Assembly: GCA_021640185.1 (NCBI GenBank)
Contig: JAJXDX010000035.1
Location: 1 to 5,892 of the forward strand
From: Oscillospiraceae bacterium
GTDB taxonomy: Bacteria > Bacillota > Clostridia > Oscillospirales > Acutalibacteraceae
DNA: 5,892 bases
Reading direction: 5' to 3'
Shown: positions 1 to 5,892 of the stretch, piece after piece
Numbering within the stretch: the first letter of the stretch is position 1
Layout of the letters: each line of letters opens with the position of its first letter
Translations under genes and position numbers: made by a program
Notes under the pieces: generated by a model
Told to the model about the DNA's origin: nothing
Databases searched by the model: none
The model's input: only the letters and a program-made list of their open reading frames with translations

Positions 1-1050
1 ATCCTGCTCGAGGCGGCGGACGGCCGCTCGTCGACGGAAACGCGGCAGCTGACCGACTACGCCGGGCAGCCCGGGATCAGCGTGCTGCTGCCGGAGGGCA
101 GCAGCACCGTATGGCGCTTCACCGTGCCGGACGCGGGCTGGTATACGGTCGCGTTTCTTTACTGTCCGACGGACGGCGGCGGCAATTCGGCGCTGGCCGA
201 TCTGCTGATCGACGGCGCACTGCCGTTCGCCGAGGCGGCCGACCTGTCGTTCGAGCGGCGCTGGATCAATGAGGACACCGGCCGCTTCGATAAAAGCGGC
301 AACCAGATCCGCTCCCGCCAGACCGAAAGCCCGGCCTTCATGACGAAGGCGGCCGAGGACGCGGCGGGCGAAACGGGCGGCGCATTGGGCTTTTACCTGA
401 CGGCGGGCGAGCATACGCTGGCGCTTTCCCTGCAGCGCGAGCCGCTCGTGCTGCGCCGGATCACGCTTGCGGCGGAGGTGGCCGTGCCGACGTATGCCGA
501 GGTCAAAGCCGAGTACGACCGGCAGGGCTGCCGTGACGTGCAGGGCGACGTGATCGCGATCGAGGCGGAGGACGCGCCGATCAAATCCGACCAGAGCCTG
601 TACCCCGTCGCCGACCGCAGTTCGCCCACCGTTTCGCCCTACAGCGCGGCCGAGATCTTGTATAACACCGTCGGCGGACGGCAGTGGAAGACCGTCGGCC
701 AGTGGCTGGAATGGTCGTTCTCCGTGCCGGAGAGCGGTCTGTACACCATCGCCCTGCACGAAAAGCAGAACGCCAAAAGCGACGCGGTCAGCGTGCGCGA
801 GCTCACGGTCGACGGCACTTTGCCGTTCGCCGAGGCCGAGAGCCTGACCTTCGCCTACGCCTCCGTGTGGAAGAACACCGTCCTCTCCGACGAAACGGGC
901 GAAGCGTACCGCTTCTATCTGACGGCGGGCGAGCACACGCTGCGTCTGCGCGTGGGTCTTGGCGGCTATCGCGACATTTTGCGCGAAACGGACGAATGCC
1001 TGACCGAGCTCAATACCCTTTACCGCGAGGTCGTGACCGTCACCGGCACC
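1..1050 (+). repeat. Tandem duplication of a beta-sandwich (CBM-like) module inside the binding-protein gene
   Basis: Two consecutive modules, codons about 1-160 and 183-347, share the same landmarks in the same order: an opening I-x-x-E-A strand, a W-x-F-S/T-V-P strand followed by a 'Y-T' strand, the block DGxLPFAEAxxLxF (from codons 71 and 271), and the block FYLTAGEHTL (codons 131-140 and 305-314). Module A carries an extra loop of about 30 residues between the last two blocks. At DNA level, 221-236 and 821-836 are an identical 16-mer, and 397-420 and 919-942 agree at 23 of 24 bases. This is an ancient domain duplication with short stretches still nearly identical. Confidence 0.8.
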
Positions 1051-2664
1051 GACCCGGACGTCGACCGCGACTATCAGTTCGAGCTGCTGCTGCCGGATAC
1101 CCTTGCCGGGATGCGGCAGATGATCGGGCGGCTCGCGCAGCTCGAGGAGCGCCTGCGCGCGCTCGGCTACTGCGGCGATCAGGGGACGGACGCCATCCGG
1201 CGGATCCGCACCCAGCTGACGTATATGACCGACCGCCCGACGGATCTTGCCCGGCGGCTGACCACCTACCGCAGCGATATCTCCTCGCTCGGCACGTGGC
1301 GCAACGGCATCACGGAGCAGCCGCTGCTGCTCGATAAGATCTACATCGGCCCGGCGGATATGACGCTGCCGCAGGGCGAGGCGGGCTTTTTCGGCTCGGC
1401 CGGCCATTATCTGCGCCAGTTCTTCTGGTCGTTCTTCCGCGATTACGCCTCCGTTGGCGCGACGGAGGGCGGCGGCGACACCACGGTCAAGGCGTGGATG
1501 ATCACCGGCCGCGATCAGGCGCAGGTGCTCAAGCAGCTGATCACGGATCGCTTCACCCCGCAGGAGGGGATCGGCGTTTCGCTGGAGCTCGTTTCCGCCG
1601 ATGCGCTGCTGCCCGCCCTGATGGCGGGCACCGGGCCGGACGTGTTCTTCGGCATGGGGCAGAGCGACCCGGTCAATCTGGCGCTGCGCGGCGCCTTGAC
1701 CGACCTGACGGATCTGCCCGGCTGCGCGGAGGTCCTCTCCCGCTTTTCTGCGGAGTCCTACCGCCCGTTCCGGCTGAGGGACGGCATCTACGCCCTGCCG
1801 GAAACACGCTCGTACTATATGCTGTTCTACCGCAAGGATATCCTGCAGGATCTGGGCATCCCCCTGTCGGATCTCGATACGTGGGACGGCCTGCTGCGCC
1901 GGGCATTGCCGGTGCTGCAGACGAACGCCCTCAACGTCGGCGTCCCGGCGGCGATCAACAGCTACCTGATGTTTTTGTATCAGCAGGGCGGCACGCTGTA
2001 TAACGGCGATTTGACGGCCTCCGGCCTCGGCAGCGCCGAGGCGGTGGCGGCCATGTCGCTGTACACCTCGCTGTATACCGAATACGGGCTGCAGCTGGCC
2101 TTTGACTTGGCCAACCGCTTCCGTAGCGGCGAGATGCCGGTGGCCATCGCCGACCTGCTCACTTATAATCAGCTGACCGTGTTCGCCCCGGAGATCCGCG
2201 GGATGTGGGGGATGCTGCCCGTGCCCGGCACCGTGCAGGCGGACGGCACGGTGTCGCACCTGGCGCCGTCGACGGTGACCGGTGTGACGCTGATGTCCTC
2301 CGCCGATGATAAAGACGCCGCATGGCGCTTGATGACGTGGTGGACGGATGCCGATACGCAGACCGCCTTCGGCCGCGACATCGAAAGCGTGGTCGGCTCC
2401 GCCGCACGCTATAACTCCGCCAACACCGCGGCGTTCGACAGCGTGGGCTGGGACGGCGATATGCTCGCCCGGCTGCAGCAGCAGCGGGAATGGCTGCGCG
2501 CCGTCCCGGAAGCGCCCGGCGGCTACTACACCTCCCGGCATTATGATTTCGCTTTCCGTGCCATCGTGTATCAGGGCAAAAACGTGCGCGTGTCCCTGCG
2601 CGACGCGGCGGAGAGCATCGATAAAGAGCTGCGTAAGAAACAGGCCGAGTTCGGCATCGAATGA
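1..2664 (+). CDS. Large extracellular solute-binding protein of a carbohydrate ABC importer, with two N-terminal CBM-like domains (5' partial)
   Basis: The reading frame is open from base 1 to TGA 2662-2664 (887 codons, numbered here from base 1). A GTG at 82 is not the likely start: codons 1-27 already match the beginning of the second domain (ILLEA against IAIEAED), so the true start and signal peptide lie upstream. Domains: beta-sandwich module A, about 1-160; a short linker (VPTYAEV); module B, about 183-347; a helical linker, about 349-485, with RDY at 356-358 and EQPLLLD at 439-445; then a bacterial extracellular binding-protein domain, about 496-887. The last includes GTGPDVFFG (543-551), FRSGEMPVAIADL (707 on), PGGYYTSR (839-846) and a charged tail ending EFGIE. 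The protein should bind a sugar, oligosaccharide or glycoconjugate outside the membrane and deliver it to the two permeases encoded next. The A and B modules resemble carbohydrate-binding modules by fold pattern only; the substrate cannot be read. The binding-protein assignment is firm, the CBM-like label moderate. Confidence 0.93.
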   Translation: MLLEAADGRSSTETRQLTDYAGQPGISVLLPEGSSTVWRFTVPDAGWYTVAFLYCPTDGGGNSALADLLIDGALPFAEAADLSFERRWINEDTGRFDKSGNQIRSRQTESPAFMTKAAEDAAGETGGALGFYLTAGEHTLALSLQREPLVLRRITLAAEVAVPTYAEVKAEYDRQGCRDVQGDVIAIEAEDAPIKSDQSLYPVADRSSPTVSPYSAAEILYNTVGGRQWKTVGQWLEWSFSVPESGLYTIALHEKQNAKSDAVSVRELTVDGTLPFAEAESLTFAYASVWKNTVLSDETGEAYRFYLTAGEHTLRLRVGLGGYRDILRETDECLTELNTLYREVVTVTGTDPDVDRDYQFELLLPDTLAGMRQMIGRLAQLEERLRALGYCGDQGTDAIRRIRTQLTYMTDRPTDLARRLTTYRSDISSLGTWRNGITEQPLLLDKIYIGPADMTLPQGEAGFFGSAGHYLRQFFWSFFRDYASVGATEGGGDTTVKAWMITGRDQAQVLKQLITDRFTPQEGIGVSLELVSADALLPALMAGTGPDVFFGMGQSDPVNLALRGALTDLTDLPGCAEVLSRFSAESYRPFRLRDGIYALPETRSYYMLFYRKDILQDLGIPLSDLDTWDGLLRRALPVLQTNALNVGVPAAINSYLMFLYQQGGTLYNGDLTASGLGSAEAVAAMSLYTSLYTEYGLQLAFDLANRFRSGEMPVAIADLLTYNQLTVFAPEIRGMWGMLPVPGTVQADGTVSHLAPSTVTGVTLMSSADDKDAAWRLMTWWTDADTQTAFGRDIESVVGSAARYNSANTAAFDSVGWDGDMLARLQQQREWLRAVPEAPGGYYTSRHYDFAFRAIVYQGKNVRVSLRDAAESIDKELRKKQAEFGIE

Positions 2665-2679
2665 CCCCGCCCGGCGGGG
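2665..2679 (+). other. GC-rich intercistronic hairpin directly after the binding-protein stop codon
   Basis: CCCCGC (2665-2670) pairs perfectly with GCGGGG (2674-2679) around a 3-base CCG loop. It begins on the base after the TGA and ends 3 bases before the GGAGG of the next gene. There is no following T run, so it is not a canonical intrinsic terminator. Stem-loops in this position, as between malE and malF of E. coli, are known to protect upstream binding-protein mRNA and allow more binding protein than permease. That role here is inference. Confidence 0.5.
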
Positions 2680-2682
2680 AAC

Positions 2683-2687
2683 GGAGG
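2683..2687 (+). promoter_or_regulatory. Ribosome binding site that fixes the start of permease 1 at 2694
   Basis: GGAGG lies 6 bases before ATG 2694. An in-frame ATG at 2661 overlaps the upstream stop (ATGA) but has no comparable purine-rich site before it, would add 11 residues rich in Pro, Gly and Arg, and would place the 2665-2679 hairpin inside the coding region. The 2694 start is therefore preferred. Confidence 0.75.
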
Positions 2688-2693
2688 CGACCT

Positions 2694-3608
2694 ATGCAAA
2701 AGTCAAGACCGGCGCTGCGGCGGCGTGCGCGCCACCGGGAGAGCCATTGGGAGGACGGCCTGTTCATGCTGCCGTATCTGCTGCTGTTTTCGGCATTCAC
2801 GGTCATACCGGTGCTGATCTCGTTCGGCCTGTCCTTCACGTATTTCAATGTGTTGGAGCCGCCCCGGTTCATCGGGATGTCCAACTACGTGCAATTGCTG
2901 CTCGATGACGAGATCTTCGTGCTGGCGCTGAAAAACACACTGATCCTGTCGCTGATCACCGGCCCGGTCGGGTTCTTCCTGTGCTTCGGTCTGGCATGGA
3001 TGATCAACGAGTTCGGGCCGCGTACCCGCGCGGTGCTGACGCTGCTGTTCTATGCGCCGGTGATCAGCGGCGGCGCGTACATGATCTGGCAGATCATCTT
3101 CAGCGGCGATGCCTACGGCTACCTCAACGGCATCCTGCTCGATCTCGGGATCGTCTATACCCCGATCCAGTGGCTGACCGACAGCAGCTATATGATGCCG
3201 GCCGCGATCACGGTGATCCTGTGGATGAGCTTCGGCGCGGGCTTTCTGTCGTTCGTCGCCGGGTTCAAAAACATCGATATGCGCCTGTACGAGGCGGCGG
3301 CCGTCGACGGCATCCGCGACCGCTGGCAGGAGCTGTGGTACATCACCCTGCCGTGCATGAAGCCGCAGCTGCTGTTCGGCGCGGTGATGAGCATCACCGG
3401 CTCGTTCGGCGTGGGCGACGTGATCACCGGCGTATTCGGCTATCCCAGCACGAACTATGCGCTGCATACGCTCGTGCATCATCTGCAGGACTACGGCAGC
3501 ATCCGGTTCGAGATGGGGTATGCCTGCGCCATCGCCGTCGTGCTGTTCTTCCTGATGATCGGCGCCAATCAGATCGTGCAGCGCCTTCTGCGCCGGGTCG
3601 GCGAATGA
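2694..3608 (+). CDS. Carbohydrate ABC transporter permease, MalF/LplB-like (first inner-membrane subunit)
   Basis: This 304-residue protein has the usual length of a CUT1-type sugar permease. It has a short basic cytoplasmic N-terminus (RRRARHR) and about six hydrophobic segments: 23-47 (containing PYLLLF), 83-103, 113-135, 168-190, 226-248 and about 275-295. The cytoplasmic EAA loop is intact at 200-220, reading EAAAVDG (200-206) and then YITLP (216-220); in this family it docks the ATP-binding subunit. The protein should form one half of the membrane channel and pair with the permease encoded at 3640-4524. The start at 2694 is chosen for its GGAGG site; an ATG at 2661 overlapping the upstream stop is the alternative. 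It sits 29 bases after the binding-protein gene, clearly in the same operon. The best-known relative is the B. subtilis LplB group, but the substrate is not readable, so no symbol is assigned. Confidence 0.95.
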   Translation: MQKSRPALRRRARHRESHWEDGLFMLPYLLLFSAFTVIPVLISFGLSFTYFNVLEPPRFIGMSNYVQLLLDDEIFVLALKNTLILSLITGPVGFFLCFGLAWMINEFGPRTRAVLTLLFYAPVISGGAYMIWQIIFSGDAYGYLNGILLDLGIVYTPIQWLTDSSYMMPAAITVILWMSFGAGFLSFVAGFKNIDMRLYEAAAVDGIRDRWQELWYITLPCMKPQLLFGAVMSITGSFGVGDVITGVFGYPSTNYALHTLVHHLQDYGSIRFEMGYACAIAVVLFFLMIGANQIVQRLLRRVGE

Positions 3609-3631
3609 GCCGGGCGGTATCGTCATATCGG

Positions 3632-3637
3632 AAAGGG
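3632..3637 (+). promoter_or_regulatory. Ribosome binding site of permease 2, leaving two possible starts
   Basis: AAAGGG is the only purine-rich tract in the 31-base gap. It ends 2 bases before ATG 3640, which is very close, and 11 bases before the in-frame ATG 3649. Neither spacing is ideal, so the true start could be either; the difference is three residues. Confidence 0.5.
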
Positions 3638-3639
3638 TC

Positions 3640-4524
3640 ATGATCGAGATGCACAACATTATCCGCCTGCCCGGCCGCCGCAGCAAGCGGGTCAGCCGGT
3701 CCCGCGCAGGGACGGCCGTCCTGTTCGTGTTCCTGCTTCTGCTGGCGCTGTTTTCGGCGTTCCCCATGCTCGTCATCATCGGCAACGCGTTCAAGCCGCT
3801 CGACGAATTGTGGGTCTACCCGCCAAAGCTGTTCCCCTCTGCGCCCACGCTGCTCAATTTCCGCGATATGTTCACGATCATGGAAGACTCGTGGGTGCCG
3901 CTGCTGCGCTATGCCTTCAACTCCGTGTTCATCACGGCCGTGGGCACGGCGGGGCACATCATCTTGGCCTCGATGGCGGCCTTCCCGCTGGCCAAAAAGA
4001 AGTTCCGCGGCCGGAACCTGATCTTCAACACCATCGTGTTCTCGCTGATGTTCAACGCCTCCGTCACCGCCATCCCCAGCTATCTGGTCATGGCGAAGCT
4101 GGGGTGGGTGGATACGCCGTGGGCGATCATCATGCCGGCGTTCGCGTCCTCGCTGGGGCTGTATTTGATGAAACAGTTCATGGAGCAGCTGCCGGACGCG
4201 CTGCTGGAGGCCGCGCGCATCGACGGCGCGTCGCAGTGGTACACGTTCTGGAAGATCGTGATGCCCAACGTCAAAAGCGCATGGCTGACGCTGCTGCTGC
4301 TCTCGGTGCAGAGCCTGTGGGGCATCGGCGCCAACCGCTTCATCTTCAAGGAAGAGCTCAAGACCCTGCCCTATGCGCTGGGTCAGATCATCAGCGGCGG
4401 CATCGCCCGCGCCGGTGTGGGCGCGGCGGTCACGGTCACGATGATGATCGTGCCGATCCTGATCTTCATCTTCAGTCAAAGCAACATCATCGACACCATG
4501 GCGTCGTCCGGCATGAAGGACTGA
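3640..4524 (+). CDS. Carbohydrate ABC transporter permease, MalG/YtcP-like (second inner-membrane subunit)
   Basis: This 294-residue protein is the partner permease of the importer. A basic N-terminus (RLPGRRSKR) precedes about six membrane segments: 25-48, 95-117, 127-151, 160-180, 213-230 and about 257-278. The EAA loop is clear at 190-209: EAARIDGAS (190-198) followed by a W-K-I-V-M-P block. NAFKP (49-53) and the extreme C-terminus, IIDTMASSGMKD, are hallmarks of the CUT1 MalG/YtcP-type group, in which the tail is strongly conserved. The pair of permeases should form the sugar channel. No ATPase gene is present in the window; many Gram-positive CUT1 importers share one ATPase (MsmX/MsmK type) encoded elsewhere. 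ATG 3649 is an alternative start, giving 291 residues. The gene begins 31 bases after permease 1 in the same operon. Confidence 0.95.
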   Translation: MIEMHNIIRLPGRRSKRVSRSRAGTAVLFVFLLLLALFSAFPMLVIIGNAFKPLDELWVYPPKLFPSAPTLLNFRDMFTIMEDSWVPLLRYAFNSVFITAVGTAGHIILASMAAFPLAKKKFRGRNLIFNTIVFSLMFNASVTAIPSYLVMAKLGWVDTPWAIIMPAFASSLGLYLMKQFMEQLPDALLEAARIDGASQWYTFWKIVMPNVKSAWLTLLLLSVQSLWGIGANRFIFKEELKTLPYALGQIISGGIARAGVGAAVTVTMMIVPILIFIFSQSNIIDTMASSGMKD

Positions 4525-4545
4525 CTTTTCGGTGTCATCGAGCTT

Positions 4546-4563
4546 GCCGCGGCCTGCCGCGGC
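4546..4563 (+). other. Perfect GC-only hairpin in front of the propeller-protein gene
   Basis: The 8-base palindrome GCCGCGGC occurs twice, at 4546-4553 and 4556-4563, separated by CT. The two copies can form a stem of 7 to 8 G-C pairs with a 2-4 base loop. The stem ends just before the GGGAAAGGAG tract of the next gene, and no T run follows, so it is not an intrinsic terminator. It could slow or protect the transcript at the boundary between the permeases and the propeller gene, or limit ribosome access. That effect is inferred. Confidence 0.5.
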
Positions 4564-4566
4564 GGG

Positions 4567-4573
4567 AAAGGAG
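4567..4573 (+). promoter_or_regulatory. Strong ribosome binding site of the propeller-protein gene
   Basis: AAAGGAG sits 8 bases before ATG 4582, an almost perfect match to the Firmicute consensus. It fixes the start of the last gene, directly followed by a typical signal peptide. Confidence 0.85.
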
Positions 4574-4581
4574 CCACGCGT

Positions 4582-5892
4582 ATGACCGGTTTTGCCAGGC
4601 GGCTGATCTGCTCTTTGCTGTGCGTCGGCCTGCTGACCCCCACGGTGCTGGCGGTCGGCCCGGCCTTTTCGGACCGCACGTACGAGTCGTATACCTACGG
4701 CGCGGAAGGCACGCAGAGCGCGCTGACCGTCCCCGCGCCGTACACCGTGCAGCGGGAATTGACGGCCGCCGATCTGGGGCTCGCGGAGCCGTTCTCGGAG
4801 CTGTCGGACATCGTGCACGACGGCAGCGGGACGCTCTATCTCAGCGATACCGGCAACGACCGGGTGATCGTGACGGATCTGTCCGATCCGTCCGCCCCGC
4901 GCACGGTCCAGCTGCACGAATTCACGCTGGGCGGCGCGGCGGATGCGCTCGGCCGCCCCGTGGGGCTGTGCCTGAGCGATACGCTGCTGTACGTGGCGGA
5001 TACGGAAAACGCGCGCATCGTGGTGTTCGACCGCAGCACGCTCTCGGCCGTCCGCGTGCTGGAGCGCCCGCAGATCCCGATCCTCGGCGAGGATTATATC
5101 TATCAGCCGATGAAATTGGGCGTCACGGCGGCGGGACATATCTACGTCATCGCCGAGGGCGTCAACCAAGGCCTGATCGAGTTGGACGAGAACGGCGCGT
5201 TCGTCACGTTTTTGGGCGCGCCGGCCGTCGTGCCGGATCTGCTCTCGCTGATCTGGCGGCGCTTCGCGACGCCGGAGCAGCTGGCGCAGATGGAAAAATA
5301 CGTCCCCACCGAATACGATGCCATGCAGGTCGACGACGCGGGCTTCATCTATGCCGTGTCCAAAAACTCGGAGGATCGCGCCTTCGCCAAGCTCAATCAT
5401 CAGGGCAATAACGTCCTCGGCGAGCTGGGGCAGCTCGGCGACCGGGACGGCAATAAGCCGTATCTGGCCGATCTCGTGGCGGATGACGGCGTGTACTGGC
5501 TGCTCGATCCCAAGCAGGGCAAGGTGTTCGTCTACGCCGACGAGGTGGGGCTGCTCTTTGCCTTCGGCACCAACGCCACGCAAAAAGGCTGCTTCAGCTC
5601 CGCCTCGGCCATGGAGGTCGTCGACGGCGAGCTTTATGTCCTCGACGGCTTAAAAAACAACATCACCGTATTCGCGCAAACGGCCTTCGGCCGCGATGCG
5701 ATCGCGGCGACCCGTCGGCAAAAAGCCGGAAAATACGAGGAGTCCACCGTTTACTGGGAAAAGGTCGCGCAGCAGTGCGCGCACTACCCGCCCGCGCAGA
5801 TCGGTCTGGCGCAGGTCAAGATCGATGCCGGTGAATACAAAGCCGCCATGGCAGCGTATTCGGTGGGGACGTATTTTTCCATCTGCGCCAGC
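4582..5892 (+). CDS. Exported six-bladed NHL-type beta-propeller protein with a TPR-like segment (3' partial)
   Basis: The frame is open from ATG 4582 to the window end with no stop (437 codons visible). It starts with a Sec signal peptide: RR at 6-7, a hydrophobic core at 8-23, and probable cleavage after VLA (22-24). No convincing lipobox is present. Six NHL-like blades follow, at about 71-98, 124-160, 174-213, 244-279, 294-329 and 339-370. Typical blade cores are LYLSDTGNDRVIV, LLYVADTENARIVVF and GELYVLDGLKNNITVF. A helical insert, about 214-243, lies between blades 3 and 4. Residues about 381-426 look like a TPR helix pair (KYEESTVYWEKV, then AGEYKAAMAAY). The last ~15 codons fall in a terminal inverted copy and are probably not native. 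Relatives in Clostridia and Paenibacillus follow similar permease pairs and may continue into a membrane (YIP1-like) domain; that continuation is recalled and not visible here. The function is unknown; an extracytoplasmic accessory role for the importer is inference. Confidence 0.88.
   Translation, partial: MTGFARRLICSLLCVGLLTPTVLAVGPAFSDRTYESYTYGAEGTQSALTVPAPYTVQRELTAADLGLAEPFSELSDIVHDGSGTLYLSDTGNDRVIVTDLSDPSAPRTVQLHEFTLGGAADALGRPVGLCLSDTLLYVADTENARIVVFDRSTLSAVRVLERPQIPILGEDYIYQPMKLGVTAAGHIYVIAEGVNQGLIELDENGAFVTFLGAPAVVPDLLSLIWRRFATPEQLAQMEKYVPTEYDAMQVDDAGFIYAVSKNSEDRAFAKLNHQGNNVLGELGQLGDRDGNKPYLADLVADDGVYWLLDPKQGKVFVYADEVGLLFAFGTNATQKGCFSSASAMEVVDGELYVLDGLKNNITVFAQTAFGRDAIAATRRQKAGKYEESTVYWEKVAQQCAHYPPAQIGLAQVKIDAGEYKAAMAAYSVGTYFSICAS
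5280..5325 (+). repeat. Inverted repeat, left arm (native copy inside the propeller gene)
   Basis: This 46-base arm is the reverse complement of 5847-5892. Bases 5280-5317 match perfectly (38), 5318 mismatches, and 5319-5325 match again (7), for 45 of 46 in total. In the propeller gene it encodes the stretch LAQMEKYVPTEYDAM, which leads into blade 4 and fits the surrounding protein. This arm is therefore taken as the original. Confidence 0.95.
5847..5892 (-). repeat. Inverted repeat, right arm at the window edge; probable chimeric tail
   Basis: These last 46 bases reverse-complement bases 5280-5325, and the match runs right up to the final base, so it may continue outside the window. Read in the gene's frame it gives SVGTYFSICAS after the TPR-like AMAAY, which does not continue the helical pattern. 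The join lies in a short palindrome, GCCATGGC (5845-5852), sharing the 7-base microhomology TGCCATG with the left arm. A fold-back assembly or amplification chimera is the simplest reading; a genuine inverted repeat cannot be excluded. Confidence 0.85.

Noticed and set aside
82..84. GTG at 82 as the start of the binding-protein gene
   Set aside because: The frame is open upstream to base 1, the upstream codons match the start of the second module, and no ribosome binding site or signal peptide is found at this point.
2703..3794. A 363-codon minus-strand open frame opposite permease 1
   Set aside because: His/Arg/Gln-rich shadow of a well-supported permease gene, with no credible domain.
3810..5411. 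A 533-codon open frame on the plus strand
   Set aside because: It overlaps the second permease and the propeller gene in another frame and has an Arg/Ala/Gly/His-rich composition with no domain. The true gene from 4582 has a signal peptide, a ribosome binding site and propeller blades.
3424..5583. A 719-codon open frame on the minus strand
   Set aside because: It lies opposite the second permease and the propeller gene, is dominated by low-complexity Arg, His, Asp and Gln, and has no recognisable domain. It is a by-product of high GC at third codon positions.
5681..5706. Two small consecutive hairpins (CGGCC-TTC-GGCCG and CGCGA with TCGCG)
   Set aside because: They lie inside coding sequence between the propeller and TPR-like parts, are only 5 bp each, and are expected by chance in GC-rich DNA. 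They do not form a terminator.
5326..5846. A possible invertible (phase-variable) segment between the two inverted arms
   Set aside because: Inversion would scramble the propeller coding sequence, no recombinase gene is seen, and the right arm fits the protein poorly. An artefact at the window edge is simpler.

Overview
The window is a co-directional (+ strand) segment of a carbohydrate-type ABC import operon, tightly packed and with high G+C (about 60% or more by eye). Strong AAAGGAG/GGAGG-type ribosome binding sites, the absence of a linked ATPase, and the order binding protein, two CUT1 permeases, then an NHL-propeller/TPR protein all point to a Gram-positive Firmicute. A high-GC member of the Clostridia (Oscillospirales-like gut lineage) or a Paenibacillus relative is most likely. 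The lineage is an inference from gene order and composition.

Layout: (1) 1-2664 is the 3' part of a very large extracellular solute-binding protein. It has two tandem beta-sandwich, carbohydrate-binding-module-like domains, a helical linker, and a complete C-terminal family-1-type binding-protein domain. Its start lies before the window. (2) 2694-3608 is the first permease and (3) 3640-4524 the second. Each has about six membrane segments and a clear EAA loop, which is the docking site for the ATPase. (4) 4582 to the window end is an exported protein with six NHL-type beta-propeller blades followed by a TPR-like helical segment; it is open at the right edge. The gaps are 29, 31 and 57 bases, and there is no gene-free stretch over 300 bases. 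No promoter, terminator, tRNA, rRNA, CRISPR array or mobile element is visible.

How the genes work together: the binding protein captures a sugar, oligosaccharide or glycoconjugate outside the membrane and passes it to the permease pair. Energy probably comes from a shared MsmX/MsmK-like ATPase encoded elsewhere. The propeller protein is probably an extracytoplasmic partner of the same system with unknown function. GC-rich hairpins sit in two of the three gaps, after the binding-protein gene and before the propeller gene, and may set different expression levels along one transcript.

The most notable anomaly is at the right edge. The last 46 bases are an almost perfect reverse-complement copy (45/46) of bases 5280-5325, inside the same gene. 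The upstream copy fits the propeller protein, while the terminal copy breaks the TPR-like segment. This looks more like a fold-back chimera at a contig end than biology, so the final ~15 codons of the last gene should not be trusted. I see no clearly new biological system here; the poorly characterised propeller protein is the closest candidate.
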